Shown here piece after piece: positions 45,957 to 53,523 of a DNA stretch of 53,523 nt (the first letter of the stretch is position 1; every line of letters begins with the position of its first letter). The position numbers were made by a program, and so were the translations under genes. Below the pieces are notes generated by a model. It searched no databases, was not told the origin of the DNA, and worked only from the letters and a program-made list of their open reading frames with translations. This DNA is from Desulfobacteraceae bacterium (GTDB lineage: Bacteria > Desulfobacterota > Desulfobacteria > Desulfobacterales > Desulfobacteraceae): positions 1 through 53,523 of the forward strand of contig JAAELK010000012.1 in NCBI GenBank assembly GCA_024226935.1, read 5' to 3'.

Positions 45957-47516
45957 GTGATTGACCTTCATATACATTCAACCGCTTCCGATGGGTCTTT
46001 TTCCCCTCTGGAAATATTGACTTTGGCACAGGATGTCGGAGTCAGGGCCATCTCTTTGACCGATCATGATTCCATTGCCGGAATCAAAGAAATCCTGGAT
46101 AATATTCCGTATTTTCCCATGGAGTTTATTACTGGAGTTGAAATTTCCTGTGAACCGCCATTAGCTTTTAAAGGTATAGGCAGTGTTCATTTGCTGGGGT
46201 ATGGCTTTTCCATTTATGATAAAGGTCTGAATCAGGCTTTAAAGCAGGCGGCCAGGGCCAGGGAAGAGAGAAACCCCAGGATTATTGAAAAATTAAATGC
46301 TTTGGGTTTTGATATCAGTCTGGCCCAGGTGGCACAACGATTTGGCGCGGCCCAGACCGGGCGACCTCATATAGCACAATTGATGAAAGAAAAGGGGTAT
46401 GTTAAAAGCTTCCGGGAGGCTTTTGATAAATATCTTGGTAAGGATAAGCCTGCCCATGTGGATAAATTTAATATATCCTGTGAAGAAGGGATTCAAATTA
46501 TCCTTGATGCCGGTGGGTTGCCGGTGTTGGCCCATCCAGGCCTTCTGGAATTTAAAAAATCCAGGGGGTTGGAAGCATTTGTTGATATTCTGACCGAATT
46601 TGGTCTCCAGGGCATTGAAGTTTTTCATACAGATCATGATCCCCAGAAAATAAAATATCTTAAAGATCTTGCCCTGGATAGAAAACTTCTGATAACCGGA
46701 GGATCGGATTTTCACGGTGGTTTTAATCAGGGTGTTAAGCTGGGTCATGGCAAGGACAATCTTAATGTTGAATATTGTGTTTTCAGGAATCTGACCCAAA
46801 GGCTTTCCATTGTAAGATCCCGATCCCGCCTGGATATTTTGGAAAACAATATTGATTACCAATTTACTGACAGCTCTCTGTTAGATAATGCATTGTGTCA
46901 CAGGTCCTATTTGAATGAGAATCCTGGGAGTTGCAGTTCCGACAATGAACGCCTTGAATTTCTTGGAGATGCTGTGCTGGGGCTTTGTATCGGGCACATT
47001 CTTATGGAACAGAGTCCTTCAAAAAAAGAGGGGGAGTTGTCAAAGCTTCGATCAAATCTTGTCAGTGAACCCGCCCTTGCTGATATGGCACGCAGTATAG
47101 ATCTGGGACGATTTATCAAGTTGGGTAAGGGAGAATTTTTTTCCGGTGGTCAAGATAAAAATTCTATTCTTTCCGATGCCTTTGAGGCTTTGATTGCTGC
47201 TGTTTATCTGGATGTAGGATTTGAAAAAACCCATGGTATAGTGAAGAGGGTTTTTGAAGATTCTATTCAAAGGGCATTATTTAATTTTAATACCATGGAT
47301 TATAAAAGTTCGCTCCAGGAGTACGCCCAGGAAACTTTTGCAACAACTCCCCAGTATACAGTTGTCAAAGAAATTGGCCCTGATCATGATAAGACGTTTG
47401 AGATCTGTCTGGAATTGGTTGATCTCAAGGCGACGGGGATTGGGAAGACCAAAAAGGCGGCTGAACAAAATTCTGCCAAAAATGCTCTTGAACTAGTGCA
47501 TCGTCAAAAGTTATAG
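45957..47516 (+). CDS. rnc: PHP-phosphoesterase / ribonuclease III fusion
   Basis: 519 residues joining two enzymes usually made separately. Residues 1 to about 285 form a PHP-domain hydrolase of the TrpH/RNase AM (YciV) type, with metal ligands in DLHIHSTASDG, LTDHDS, GVEIS, LAHPG and GSDFHGG. Residues about 297-440 form a ribonuclease III domain with the signature NERLEFLGDAVLG (330-342) and DAFEALIAAVYLD; a dsRNA-binding domain (about 448-515, ending GIGKTKKAAEQNSAKNAL) follows. Both active sites look complete and the frame has no break. It starts at GTG, 21 bases after dksA. RNase III cuts rRNA precursors and RNase AM trims rRNA 5' ends, so a combined rRNA-maturation enzyme is plausible. 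Confidence 0.92.
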   Translation: MIDLHIHSTASDGSFSPLEILTLAQDVGVRAISLTDHDSIAGIKEILDNIPYFPMEFITGVEISCEPPLAFKGIGSVHLLGYGFSIYDKGLNQALKQAARAREERNPRIIEKLNALGFDISLAQVAQRFGAAQTGRPHIAQLMKEKGYVKSFREAFDKYLGKDKPAHVDKFNISCEEGIQIILDAGGLPVLAHPGLLEFKKSRGLEAFVDILTEFGLQGIEVFHTDHDPQKIKYLKDLALDRKLLITGGSDFHGGFNQGVKLGHGKDNLNVEYCVFRNLTQRLSIVRSRSRLDILENNIDYQFTDSSLLDNALCHRSYLNENPGSCSSDNERLEFLGDAVLGLCIGHILMEQSPSKKEGELSKLRSNLVSEPALADMARSIDLGRFIKLGKGEFFSGGQDKNSILSDAFEALIAAVYLDVGFEKTHGIVKRVFEDSIQRALFNFNTMDYKSSLQEYAQETFATTPQYTVVKEIGPDHDKTFEICLELVDLKATGIGKTKKAAEQNSAKNALELVHRQKL

Positions 47517-47524
47517 GAAGGGGT

Positions 47525-48565
47525 ATGGATAATCCCCTGGTCATTCCTGTTTTTATTCCCCATTCAGGTTGTCCCCACCAGTGTGCTTTTTGCAATCAAT
47601 CCATTATTACAAGCCAGGCAAACCCTTTGCCTTCTTCAAGGGAAATTGATGAAATTATTGGTCAGTACTTGGGATATAAGGCCGATCGTTCCCGGGTGGA
47701 ATTGGCCTTTTTCGGTGGTAATTTCCTAGGTCTTCCTGATCGAGATATTGTTTGTCTCCTGGAAAAAATTAGGCCCTATATCGAGAACCAAACCATTCAC
47801 GGTATTCGTTGTTCCACTCGACCGGATACCATTACAGAACAAAAACTTGATTTGATTGCTCCCTATGGGGTCTCATTGGTTGAATTAGGAGTTCAGTCCA
47901 TGACCGATGTTGTGCTTAAACGAGCCAATCGAGGTCATAATAGCTTCCAGACAAGAGTGGCTGTTTCTTTGTTAAAGGCCCGGCAAATACAGGTGGGGGT
48001 TCAGGTCATGACTGGGCTTCCAGGAGATACAAAAGATCAATTGCTCCATAGTACAAGGCAGGTTGCATCTCTGGAGCCGGATATAGCCAGGATTTATCCT
48101 CTGATGGTTCTTAAGGGCAGTCTTTTGGCTCAATGGTATAAAGAGGGTAGTTATATCCCTTTGGGTCTGGACCAAAGTGTTCATTTGGTAAAAGAAATGT
48201 TTAAGATATTTGAACAGGCAAATGTGAGAGTTGTCCGCATGGGTCTCCAGGCATCTGAGATGATGGAGGATAAGACTTTGGTATTGGCAGGGCCCTGGCA
48301 TCCGGCATTTGGTCATCTGGTGTTGTCTGTCCTGGTCTATGATCAAGTGTGTGAAAAACTTGCTATATTTTTGAAGCTTTTCCGGGAGGATCGGGTGCAA
48401 CACCTTCTTCTTGGGGTTCATCCCCGGTTTGAATCCCGCCTTCGTGGAGATAAAAACAGCAATTTAGAGAAATTGGGTAATGCTTATCCAGAAATTATTT
48501 TTTCTGTTCAAACCAATGACCGGCTTATGCACGGAGAGGTGGATATAAAAAAGGGTGTTTTATAG
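47525..48565 (+). CDS. Radical SAM protein (Elp3/YhcC-related)
   Basis: 346 residues with the [4Fe-4S] motif C16-x3-C20-x2-C23 (SGCPHQCAFCNQ), then AFFGGNFLGLP, STRPDTI, ELGVQSMTDVVL and QVMTGLPGDTKDQLL, the pattern of Elp3-like/HemN-like radical SAM proteins. There is no acetyltransferase domain. It lies 8 bases after the PHP-RNase III gene; relatives next to rnc occur in other bacteria and are suspected of RNA modification. Substrate not known. Confidence 0.88.
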   Translation: MDNPLVIPVFIPHSGCPHQCAFCNQSIITSQANPLPSSREIDEIIGQYLGYKADRSRVELAFFGGNFLGLPDRDIVCLLEKIRPYIENQTIHGIRCSTRPDTITEQKLDLIAPYGVSLVELGVQSMTDVVLKRANRGHNSFQTRVAVSLLKARQIQVGVQVMTGLPGDTKDQLLHSTRQVASLEPDIARIYPLMVLKGSLLAQWYKEGSYIPLGLDQSVHLVKEMFKIFEQANVRVVRMGLQASEMMEDKTLVLAGPWHPAFGHLVLSVLVYDQVCEKLAIFLKLFREDRVQHLLLGVHPRFESRLRGDKNSNLEKLGNAYPEIIFSVQTNDRLMHGEVDIKKGVL

Positions 48566-48585
48566 GAACTGATTTTTGGTTCTTT

Positions 48586-50991
48586 TTACATGCCTTCTTT
48601 GAAAAGGTCCTCTGATCCTGATATTGCACCGGGTTTTGGGGTGTACTCTGTGGGGAGAGTGCCTTCCTTGAAACATTCAAAAATAGTCTTTTTAGACTCT
48701 TCTATGGGCAAAAGTCCGGTCTTTGCATCTATTTTGGCAAATACTATCCCTTCGGGTACATTAAAAGTGCGGGTAGGTTTGCCCTCCAAGGCGTTTTGCA
48801 TATAGGCCAGCCAGATGGGGCTCGCCGCCCTGGAACCAGTCTCTCCCTTGCCAAGGGGTGCTTCCTGGTCAAGGCCCACCCATACTCCCGTGGTGTACCT
48901 GGGGGTATATCCCAAAAACCAGGCATCAAACAAATTGTTGGTGGTGCCTGTTTTTCCGGCCACCGGGCGTTTCAATGCCTTCATCCGCCGTCCTGTTCCT
49001 GATTGGACAACGCTTTCCATGATATTGGTCATGATATAGGCGGTGCTCATATCAATTACTTTTTTTCGGATGAGTTTGGAGGACTCCAGCAGGTTTTTGT
49101 CCCGGTCATAGATCTCTGTGACAAAAACCGGCTCAATTAAATACCCAAGGTTTGAAAAAACAGAATAGGCATTTACAAGTTCAAGGAGGGATAATCCAGA
49201 CGAGCCCAGGGCAATGGATAGATCGTGGCTGATATCCGAGGTGATACCAAGTTTTCGGGAATAGTCAATGACGTAATCAATACCGATATCCTGGAGAATT
49301 TTAATGGTTACTACATTTCGTGATTTGACAAGGGCGTCCCTGAAAAGGGTGTCTCCAAAAAATTTTTCTTTGTAGTTGCGGGGTTTCCAGACAAAGTTTC
49401 TCTCCATATCCTCAAAAACAACCGGAGAATCAACAATCATGCTGGCAGTTGTGTATCCTTTGTCCAGGGCAGCAGCATAGATGATTGGCTTGAAAGCAGA
49501 GCCTGGTTGGCGCCGGGACTGATATGCCCGGTTGAACTGGCTGTTTTTGTATCCTCTTCCACCAATCATGGTTTTGACATGACCGGTTTCCGCTTCAATG
49601 CTTAATAACGCGGCCTGGGCAACGGGTTCTTGATACAGGGCAAATTCATATTCTTGGTCTTCCACCACTTCATTGATAACCTTAACAAGGATGACATCCC
49701 CTACTTTAAAGGCCTGGGACGGTTTTTTTACGGTTGTTTCGTAATAGGCTATTTTGGGGTTGGGTTTTCTTGCCCAGGTCATGGTGTTTAAATGGATGAG
49801 GCCGTAAAAGTCTCCGACTCTGACGTGGGTTACTTTGTTTTCATCATCTACAGAAAGGACAACTCCCTGGTAGATATTTTCTTTTTCAAGAAGATTGCTA
49901 TTGATTTGTTGTGCCAACTTCCGGGAAAAGTTTTCCACCTGAAGGGCGGAAATATTTTTGAGAGGTCCCCTGTAGCCGGTTCGCTGGTCAAGTTCTGTTA
50001 AGCCTTTTTCAACGGCATTTCGTGCAATTTTCTGCAATTCAATATTGACGGCCGTGTGGATTTCAAGGCCTTGGTTGTATAGGGCATCTTCGCCATATTT
50101 TTTTTCCACATATCGACGTACATGTTCGGTATAATAGGGCACTCTTTCGATAAACCAATTTTTTCGAGATTTGATATCCAGCTTGATATCAATGGCATCT
50201 GTCGCCGCAAGGTTAGTGATCATTCCTTCTTCTTTCATTCGATTCAGAGTGTAAATCTGCCGTTGTTTAGCCCGGTCTGGGAATCTGAAGGGAGAGTATC
50301 GGCTGGGTGCCTGGGGGAGTCCTGCCAGCATGGCGCATTCTGCAAGGTTTAGGTCTTTTGTATGTTTGCCAAAATAATTTTCAGCGGCTGCTTCTACTCC
50401 ATAGGCACCATGCCCAAGATAAATTTGATTCAAATAGAGATAGAGGATTTCGTCTTTGGTGAATTTTTTTTCAATCTGATAGGCCAGCATGGCTTCTTTG
50501 ATTTTTCGTTTATAGGTTCTTTCCGGGGTCAATAAAAAAGATTTGGTCACCTGTTGGGTGATGGTGCTGCCTCCCTGGACAATGGAGCCGGCCCTGAAAT
50601 TTTTAATGAATGCCCTGAGTATGGACTGGAAATCAATTCCGGGATGTGTCCGAAATCTTGAGTCTTCTGCAGCAATAAAAGCGTTTGTGAGATTTTTTGG
50701 CATTTCGGAAAGGGGAATGACGATTCGTCTTTCTTTGTAAAATTCTCCGATTTTCCGTCCGTCATCGGAAAAAACATTGGTAACCGTTGCAGGGCGGTAA
50801 TCCTTTAAGCTGTTAATCCTAGGTAAATCCTGTTTCAGATAGATAAACAGACCGATAACTAAGGTGCCTCCGAGGATCATCAATATGATGATGCCGGCAA
50901 GGCTCCATTTTAAAAAAGTTAGAATCAGGCTTTTTTCTTTCTTTCTTTCTCTTTGTTTCAGGACTTCGGATTTACTTTTTTTGTTTACCAT
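48586..50991 (-). CDS. Class A penicillin-binding protein 1A
   Basis: Bifunctional peptidoglycan synthase of 801 residues. A basic cytoplasmic tail and one membrane anchor (about 25-50) precede the glycosyltransferase domain (catalytic Glu109 in AAEDSRF, then GGSTITQQVTK), an OB-like linker domain (about 330-440) and the transpeptidase domain (nucleophile Ser498 in GSAFKP, then SRNVV and KTGTTNN). All catalytic motifs are intact. It converges on the radical SAM gene. Confidence 0.96.
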   Translation of the reverse strand: MVNKKSKSEVLKQRERKKEKSLILTFLKWSLAGIIILMILGGTLVIGLFIYLKQDLPRINSLKDYRPATVTNVFSDDGRKIGEFYKERRIVIPLSEMPKNLTNAFIAAEDSRFRTHPGIDFQSILRAFIKNFRAGSIVQGGSTITQQVTKSFLLTPERTYKRKIKEAMLAYQIEKKFTKDEILYLYLNQIYLGHGAYGVEAAAENYFGKHTKDLNLAECAMLAGLPQAPSRYSPFRFPDRAKQRQIYTLNRMKEEGMITNLAATDAIDIKLDIKSRKNWFIERVPYYTEHVRRYVEKKYGEDALYNQGLEIHTAVNIELQKIARNAVEKGLTELDQRTGYRGPLKNISALQVENFSRKLAQQINSNLLEKENIYQGVVLSVDDENKVTHVRVGDFYGLIHLNTMTWARKPNPKIAYYETTVKKPSQAFKVGDVILVKVINEVVEDQEYEFALYQEPVAQAALLSIEAETGHVKTMIGGRGYKNSQFNRAYQSRRQPGSAFKPIIYAAALDKGYTTASMIVDSPVVFEDMERNFVWKPRNYKEKFFGDTLFRDALVKSRNVVTIKILQDIGIDYVIDYSRKLGITSDISHDLSIALGSSGLSLLELVNAYSVFSNLGYLIEPVFVTEIYDRDKNLLESSKLIRKKVIDMSTAYIMTNIMESVVQSGTGRRMKALKRPVAGKTGTTNNLFDAWFLGYTPRYTTGVWVGLDQEAPLGKGETGSRAASPIWLAYMQNALEGKPTRTFNVPEGIVFAKIDAKTGLLPIEESKKTIFECFKEGTLPTEYTPKPGAISGSEDLFKEGM

Positions 50992-51207
50992 AATGCCTTG
51001 GGATTTTATTAGAATTGATTGTTTTTAATTGCTTATTATCAGAAAATTTCTCATATGGCAATAAGAATGCCTGCTTGATCCTATGGTGAAGTGCTATACT
51101 TTTAAAAACACCTTGTATTTTTAAATCAATTTTATTAAGTAAAAAGGTATCAACGATATTATGAGCAAATTTGCGATGAATTTTGTTTCTAAGAAAGGGA
51201 TCCTTTT
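50992..51207. other. Divergent spacer between PBP1A and PagL-like genes
   Basis: 216 AT-rich bases with no gene seen. A TATACT at about 51099 could be a -10 element for the plus-strand gene, with only a weak -35 (TGCTTG) 17 bases upstream. Confidence 0.3.
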
Positions 51208-51864
51208 ATGTACTCACAGCTCAGAATTATTGATCCATTCACAAGTGCTTCAGGAAATGATTTGCCCCCGGAGAATTTAGTCAAAAAAAATAACCATATG
51301 ATTTTGTTCCCCATGATACTGTGGTTGATATTGATGTTGGTGGCTTATGCTCCATGCAGTGCTAAAGGGTTGATTGATTACCAAGGTGTGACCGGATTTT
51401 ATGGGCATAGTGATTGGACAAATATCGGACCCGCCCCTGCGGATAAGTATGAATGGTCTAATATCAGTTATTTTGTCGGAAAAGATTTCAAGTCCTGGCT
51501 GTCAGTGGAAACCTTATTGGGGCCGGGATATATAAAAACTGATAATTTTGGCGATACCAGTACTCTGGAATGGAGAGTGTTGTTAGATATACATAGTAAA
51601 TATCTATATTTTAAGTTGGGTGCTGGTGTTGCCTATCTTTTTCAATCGGAGAATATGCCGGATCTATCCAGTGCTAATTTCTTTTCGATTGTTTCCTGTG
51701 GTCTGGGGTTTCGTTATCGTTTTGGTGAAGAGAAAAAAAAGGGTCCTGTAATAATGTTTGGTTATTCAGTGGAGCATCTTTCTGATGCTTTCAGTGATGG
51801 CGATGACGGTGATACAGGATTGAATCTTGGTGCAATTAACCTTGCTGTTTCATGGAAGTTTTAA
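51208..51864 (+). CDS. PagL-like lipid A 3-O-deacylase family outer-membrane protein
   Basis: Predicted eight-strand beta-barrel. Residues 31-53 form a hydrophobic export signal ending PCSAKG, preceded by an unusually long 30-residue polar leader. The first ATG has the better ribosome site (AAAGGGA), whereas the ATG at 51298 gives a more normal signal peptide but no site. The barrel part has alternating aromatic strands. Near its end, GYSVEHLSDAFSDGDD...NLG resembles the PagL active-site region HxSNxxxxxxN-G, with Asp in place of the first Asn. It ends in Phe, as outer-membrane proteins do. The lipid A role is inferred from family resemblance. Confidence 0.7.
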   Translation: MYSQLRIIDPFTSASGNDLPPENLVKKNNHMILFPMILWLILMLVAYAPCSAKGLIDYQGVTGFYGHSDWTNIGPAPADKYEWSNISYFVGKDFKSWLSVETLLGPGYIKTDNFGDTSTLEWRVLLDIHSKYLYFKLGAGVAYLFQSENMPDLSSANFFSIVSCGLGFRYRFGEEKKKGPVIMFGYSVEHLSDAFSDGDDGDTGLNLGAINLAVSWKF

Positions 51865-51937
51865 ACGTCTTTAACTCAATTTTCCAGATTGATATGGGTA
51901 TTTGAGATAAGTATAAAATGTATACTGCCTCGATAAA

Positions 51938-51956
51938 GCCTGGGTTACCCCCAGGC
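51938..51956 (-). terminator. Hairpin after mtnC
   Basis: 7-bp stem GCCTGGG/CCCAGGC around TTACC. On the minus strand it is followed by TTTATC, a weak T-tract, 14 bases after the mtnC stop. Confidence 0.5.
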
Positions 51957-51970
51957 AAAAGAGTATGCAA

Positions 51971-52672
51971 TCATTCAAAGATAATTTGATTAAAATTTTT
52001 TATTTGTCCGGCAAATTCTTCTAAATTAATATTTGCATCACGCACAACCAGGCATGTTTGCATGCAAGCTTGGTGTGCAGCATCCAATTCTTTTTGGCTG
52101 TCCGAGAGAAATAAGACTTCGAAAGCCCCATATTCAAGCTCTTTTAATATATATCTATAAGAGGATGTCTTTTCTTTCGCCCCTGTGGTTGTATCAAAAA
52201 AACCGGTGAATAAAGGGGTTATATCTCCATACTCTGTGTGGCTGAAAAACAGTTTTTGAGCAAAAACTGAGCCCGATGAAAAAATATACAGGGAGAGTCC
52301 TTTTTTATACCATGCCTGGATATTTTCCATGGCATCCTTATAAACATGTCCTTTATACTCCCCGTTGCGATACCCAAATTCCCAAATTAATCCTTGAATA
52401 GCTTTTAATGGAGTTATTTTTTTATCCTTATTTGTCCATTGAATGAGGTGTTTTATTTGTTCTTCGGTGGTTAATTTTTGTCCGACAACCTCATCGACAT
52501 CACATAACAACCGTTTTACCTCGATATCATTCTTGTGCTGATTTATATAAGATCTCAAGTGGTTGCGGGCATAGGGAAATAAAACATTCTTTACGAAAGA
52601 AATTGATGAGATGGTTCCTTCTATATCCAGAAGAATTGCTTTTATGGAGTTTATTTTCCTTTTATCTTGCAT
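51971..52672 (-). CDS. mtnC: Enolase-phosphatase E1 / acireductone synthase (MtnC)
   Basis: HAD-family enzyme of methionine salvage that enolises and dephosphorylates 2,3-diketo-5-methylthiopentyl-1-phosphate to acireductone. HAD motifs are LLDIEGTISSI (nucleophile Asp), FSSGS, and FLSDSQKELDAA near the end, all in the E1-specific form. Length 233 residues is normal. It overlaps mtnB by 22 bases, so the pair is cotranscribed and probably coupled. mtnA and mtnD are not in the window. Confidence 0.93.
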   Translation of the reverse strand: MQDKRKINSIKAILLDIEGTISSISFVKNVLFPYARNHLRSYINQHKNDIEVKRLLCDVDEVVGQKLTTEEQIKHLIQWTNKDKKITPLKAIQGLIWEFGYRNGEYKGHVYKDAMENIQAWYKKGLSLYIFSSGSVFAQKLFFSHTEYGDITPLFTGFFDTTTGAKEKTSSYRYILKELEYGAFEVLFLSDSQKELDAAHQACMQTCLVVRDANINLEEFAGQIKNFNQIIFE

Positions 52673-53301
52673 ATATTATGGGGTGTGGTTAGTAATTGTT
52701 GGTGTTTAAGTTCCAATAAAAATTCAAACACTTCCAGATGCCTTAACGCTTCGTTTAAAGAATTTCCCCACGTGTACAGCCCATGTCCCTTCAAAAGATA
52801 TCCATAGATTTTACTATTGGTTTGTAAATAGGATAAAATTTTCTTTGATAACGATGAAATATCTTGGGAATTATCAAAAATGGGAATAGTGACTTTTGAT
52901 TCATGGGTATGTATATCACGTAATCCTTTCAGAATTTCGAATCCCTGGATAACTAAATGGTCTTCTAAAAGCCAGGATAATAAAGACGCAGGCATTGAGT
53001 GTGTGTGAATAACGCAGTTAATTGTTGTGTCCATTTGATATAAGGTGGTGTGTAAAAAAGTTTCTGCTGAAGGAGTTTTGTTTCCAGTATGTTTTCCTTC
53101 CAGATCGACTATCATGATATCTTCTTGTGTTAATTGCCCTTTATGTTTACCCGATGCAGTAATCGCAATAAATTGTTCTGAAAGTCTTATGGAAAGATTG
53201 CCTGATGTCGCTGGAACCCAACCTTTTTGATTAATATATCTACCTTTTTTTATGAGTTCTAAACTTTGAATTTTGAGAGCATTCTTAAGAAATTGTTTCA
53301 T
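52651..53301 (-). CDS. mtnB: Methylthioribulose-1-phosphate dehydratase (MtnB)
   Basis: Zinc class-II-aldolase-fold dehydratase of methionine salvage. Key segments are ATSGNLSIRLSE, ITASGKHKG, CVIHTHSMPAS (metal-binding His pair) and YLLKGHGLYTWG (further His). Length 216 residues matches the family. The ATG at 53301 has AAGGA upstream, and a near-consensus promoter lies about 90 bases further. First gene of the mtnB-mtnC unit. Confidence 0.93.
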   Translation of the reverse strand: MKQFLKNALKIQSLELIKKGRYINQKGWVPATSGNLSIRLSEQFIAITASGKHKGQLTQEDIMIVDLEGKHTGNKTPSAETFLHTTLYQMDTTINCVIHTHSMPASLLSWLLEDHLVIQGFEILKGLRDIHTHESKVTIPIFDNSQDISSLSKKILSYLQTNSKIYGYLLKGHGLYTWGNSLNEALRHLEVFEFLLELKHQQLLTTPHNICKIKGK

Positions 53302-53386
53302 TTTTACATTCCTTAAAATTTTTCGCCGGGGAAAAATTTAACTTTTTAATAAAAAAAATAGGATATAAAATAATGAAGTATGCCAG

Positions 53387-53416
53387 AGTATAGAATAGGA
53401 ACTTGCTTTTTGTCAA
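53387..53416 (-). promoter_or_regulatory. Near-consensus sigma-70 promoter of mtnBC
   Basis: On the minus strand, TTGACA (53411-53416), 18 bases and TATACT (53387-53392). A GTTCCTATTC spacer closely matches that of the protease promoter at 30133-30162. Confidence 0.75.
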
Positions 53417-53523
53417 TGGAAGTACGAATACCCAAATTCACCACCTATTTTTTTGTACACCCGTCCAAAGGTAATTCGGGGGATTTTTTTTAGGGCGGGA
53501 GATTACTTTACCGCTTGAACAGC

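Noticed and set aside
53387-53405. GAATAGGAACTTG resembles half of a yeast FRT recombination site
   Set aside because: Only one arm matches, no second arm or core is present, and the bases are fully explained by the promoter spacer.
1-53523. CRISPR arrays, tRNA or rRNA genes, phage modules
   Set aside because: No regularly spaced repeats, tRNA-like cloverleaf ends or phage structural genes were noticed on reading the intergenic regions; this is an eye scan, not a program run.

Overview
The window looks like chromosome from an anaerobic, sulfate-reducing Desulfobacterota bacterium of the Desulfobacterales type (Desulfobacter/Desulfobacula/Desulfobacterium-like). This is inferred from gene content: MetV/MetF with HdrA-, HdrC/D- and MvhD-type electron-transfer proteins, two apparent selenoproteins, large hybrid kinases, and a Met8-HemX-HemA operon. 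No rRNA, tRNA or CRISPR was seen. Genes are dense and lie on both strands.

Layout. 1-1200: an IS4-family transposase, probably cut by the window edge, abutting a lipoprotein-like metallophosphoesterase whose native start may have been lost to the insertion. 2369-11059 (minus): a signalling operon, CheR methyltransferase > solute-binding-protein-like sensor > 1366-aa hybrid kinase with four receiver domains > 853-aa REC-PAS-GAF-kinase-REC protein. 11382-20947 (plus): the most notable region. It holds an HTH-receiver regulator, a divergent MetF paralogue, an HdrC/HdrD-like iron-sulfur protein split by an in-frame TGA (Sec240), a 1485-aa HdrA-GltD-HdrA fusion, an MvhD-type protein with in-frame TGA (Sec27), MetV and MetF. 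Read with recoding, this is a NAD(P)H- and ferredoxin-linked methylene-tetrahydrofolate reductase/dehydrogenase system of the Wood-Ljungdahl pathway, plausibly flavin-bifurcating, with two selenoproteins a plain ORF caller would break.

20992-27321: a small MscS channel, then an ATP sulfurylase-APS kinase fusion directly before rmlA-C-D-B (dTDP-rhamnose), suggesting a sulfated, rhamnose-containing surface polysaccharide. 27378-34384: a secreted subtilase, a nucleotide-sugar dehydrogenase, an rRNA-methyltransferase-like protein, a GAF protein and a SlyB-like lipoprotein. 34618-39669: CbiX-type chelatase, then HPt, receiver-PP2C phosphatase and RsbW-like kinase (partner-switching signalling), then a PhoB/PhoR-like pair. 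39673-39789 is a small inverted-repeat element. 40175-41593 is a PilJ-type chemoreceptor.

41742-53523: an amidohydrolase (minus); a plus-strand run of Met8-like dehydrogenase, HemX/CcsA-like protein, HemA, DksA, a PHP-phosphoesterase fused to ribonuclease III, and a radical SAM protein; PBP1A (minus); a PagL-like outer-membrane protein; and mtnC-mtnB of methionine salvage (minus), expressed from a near-consensus promoter resembling the one in front of the subtilase gene. The best candidates for something under-described are the double-selenoprotein Hdr/Met operon with its giant HdrA fusion, and the PHP-RNase III fusion.
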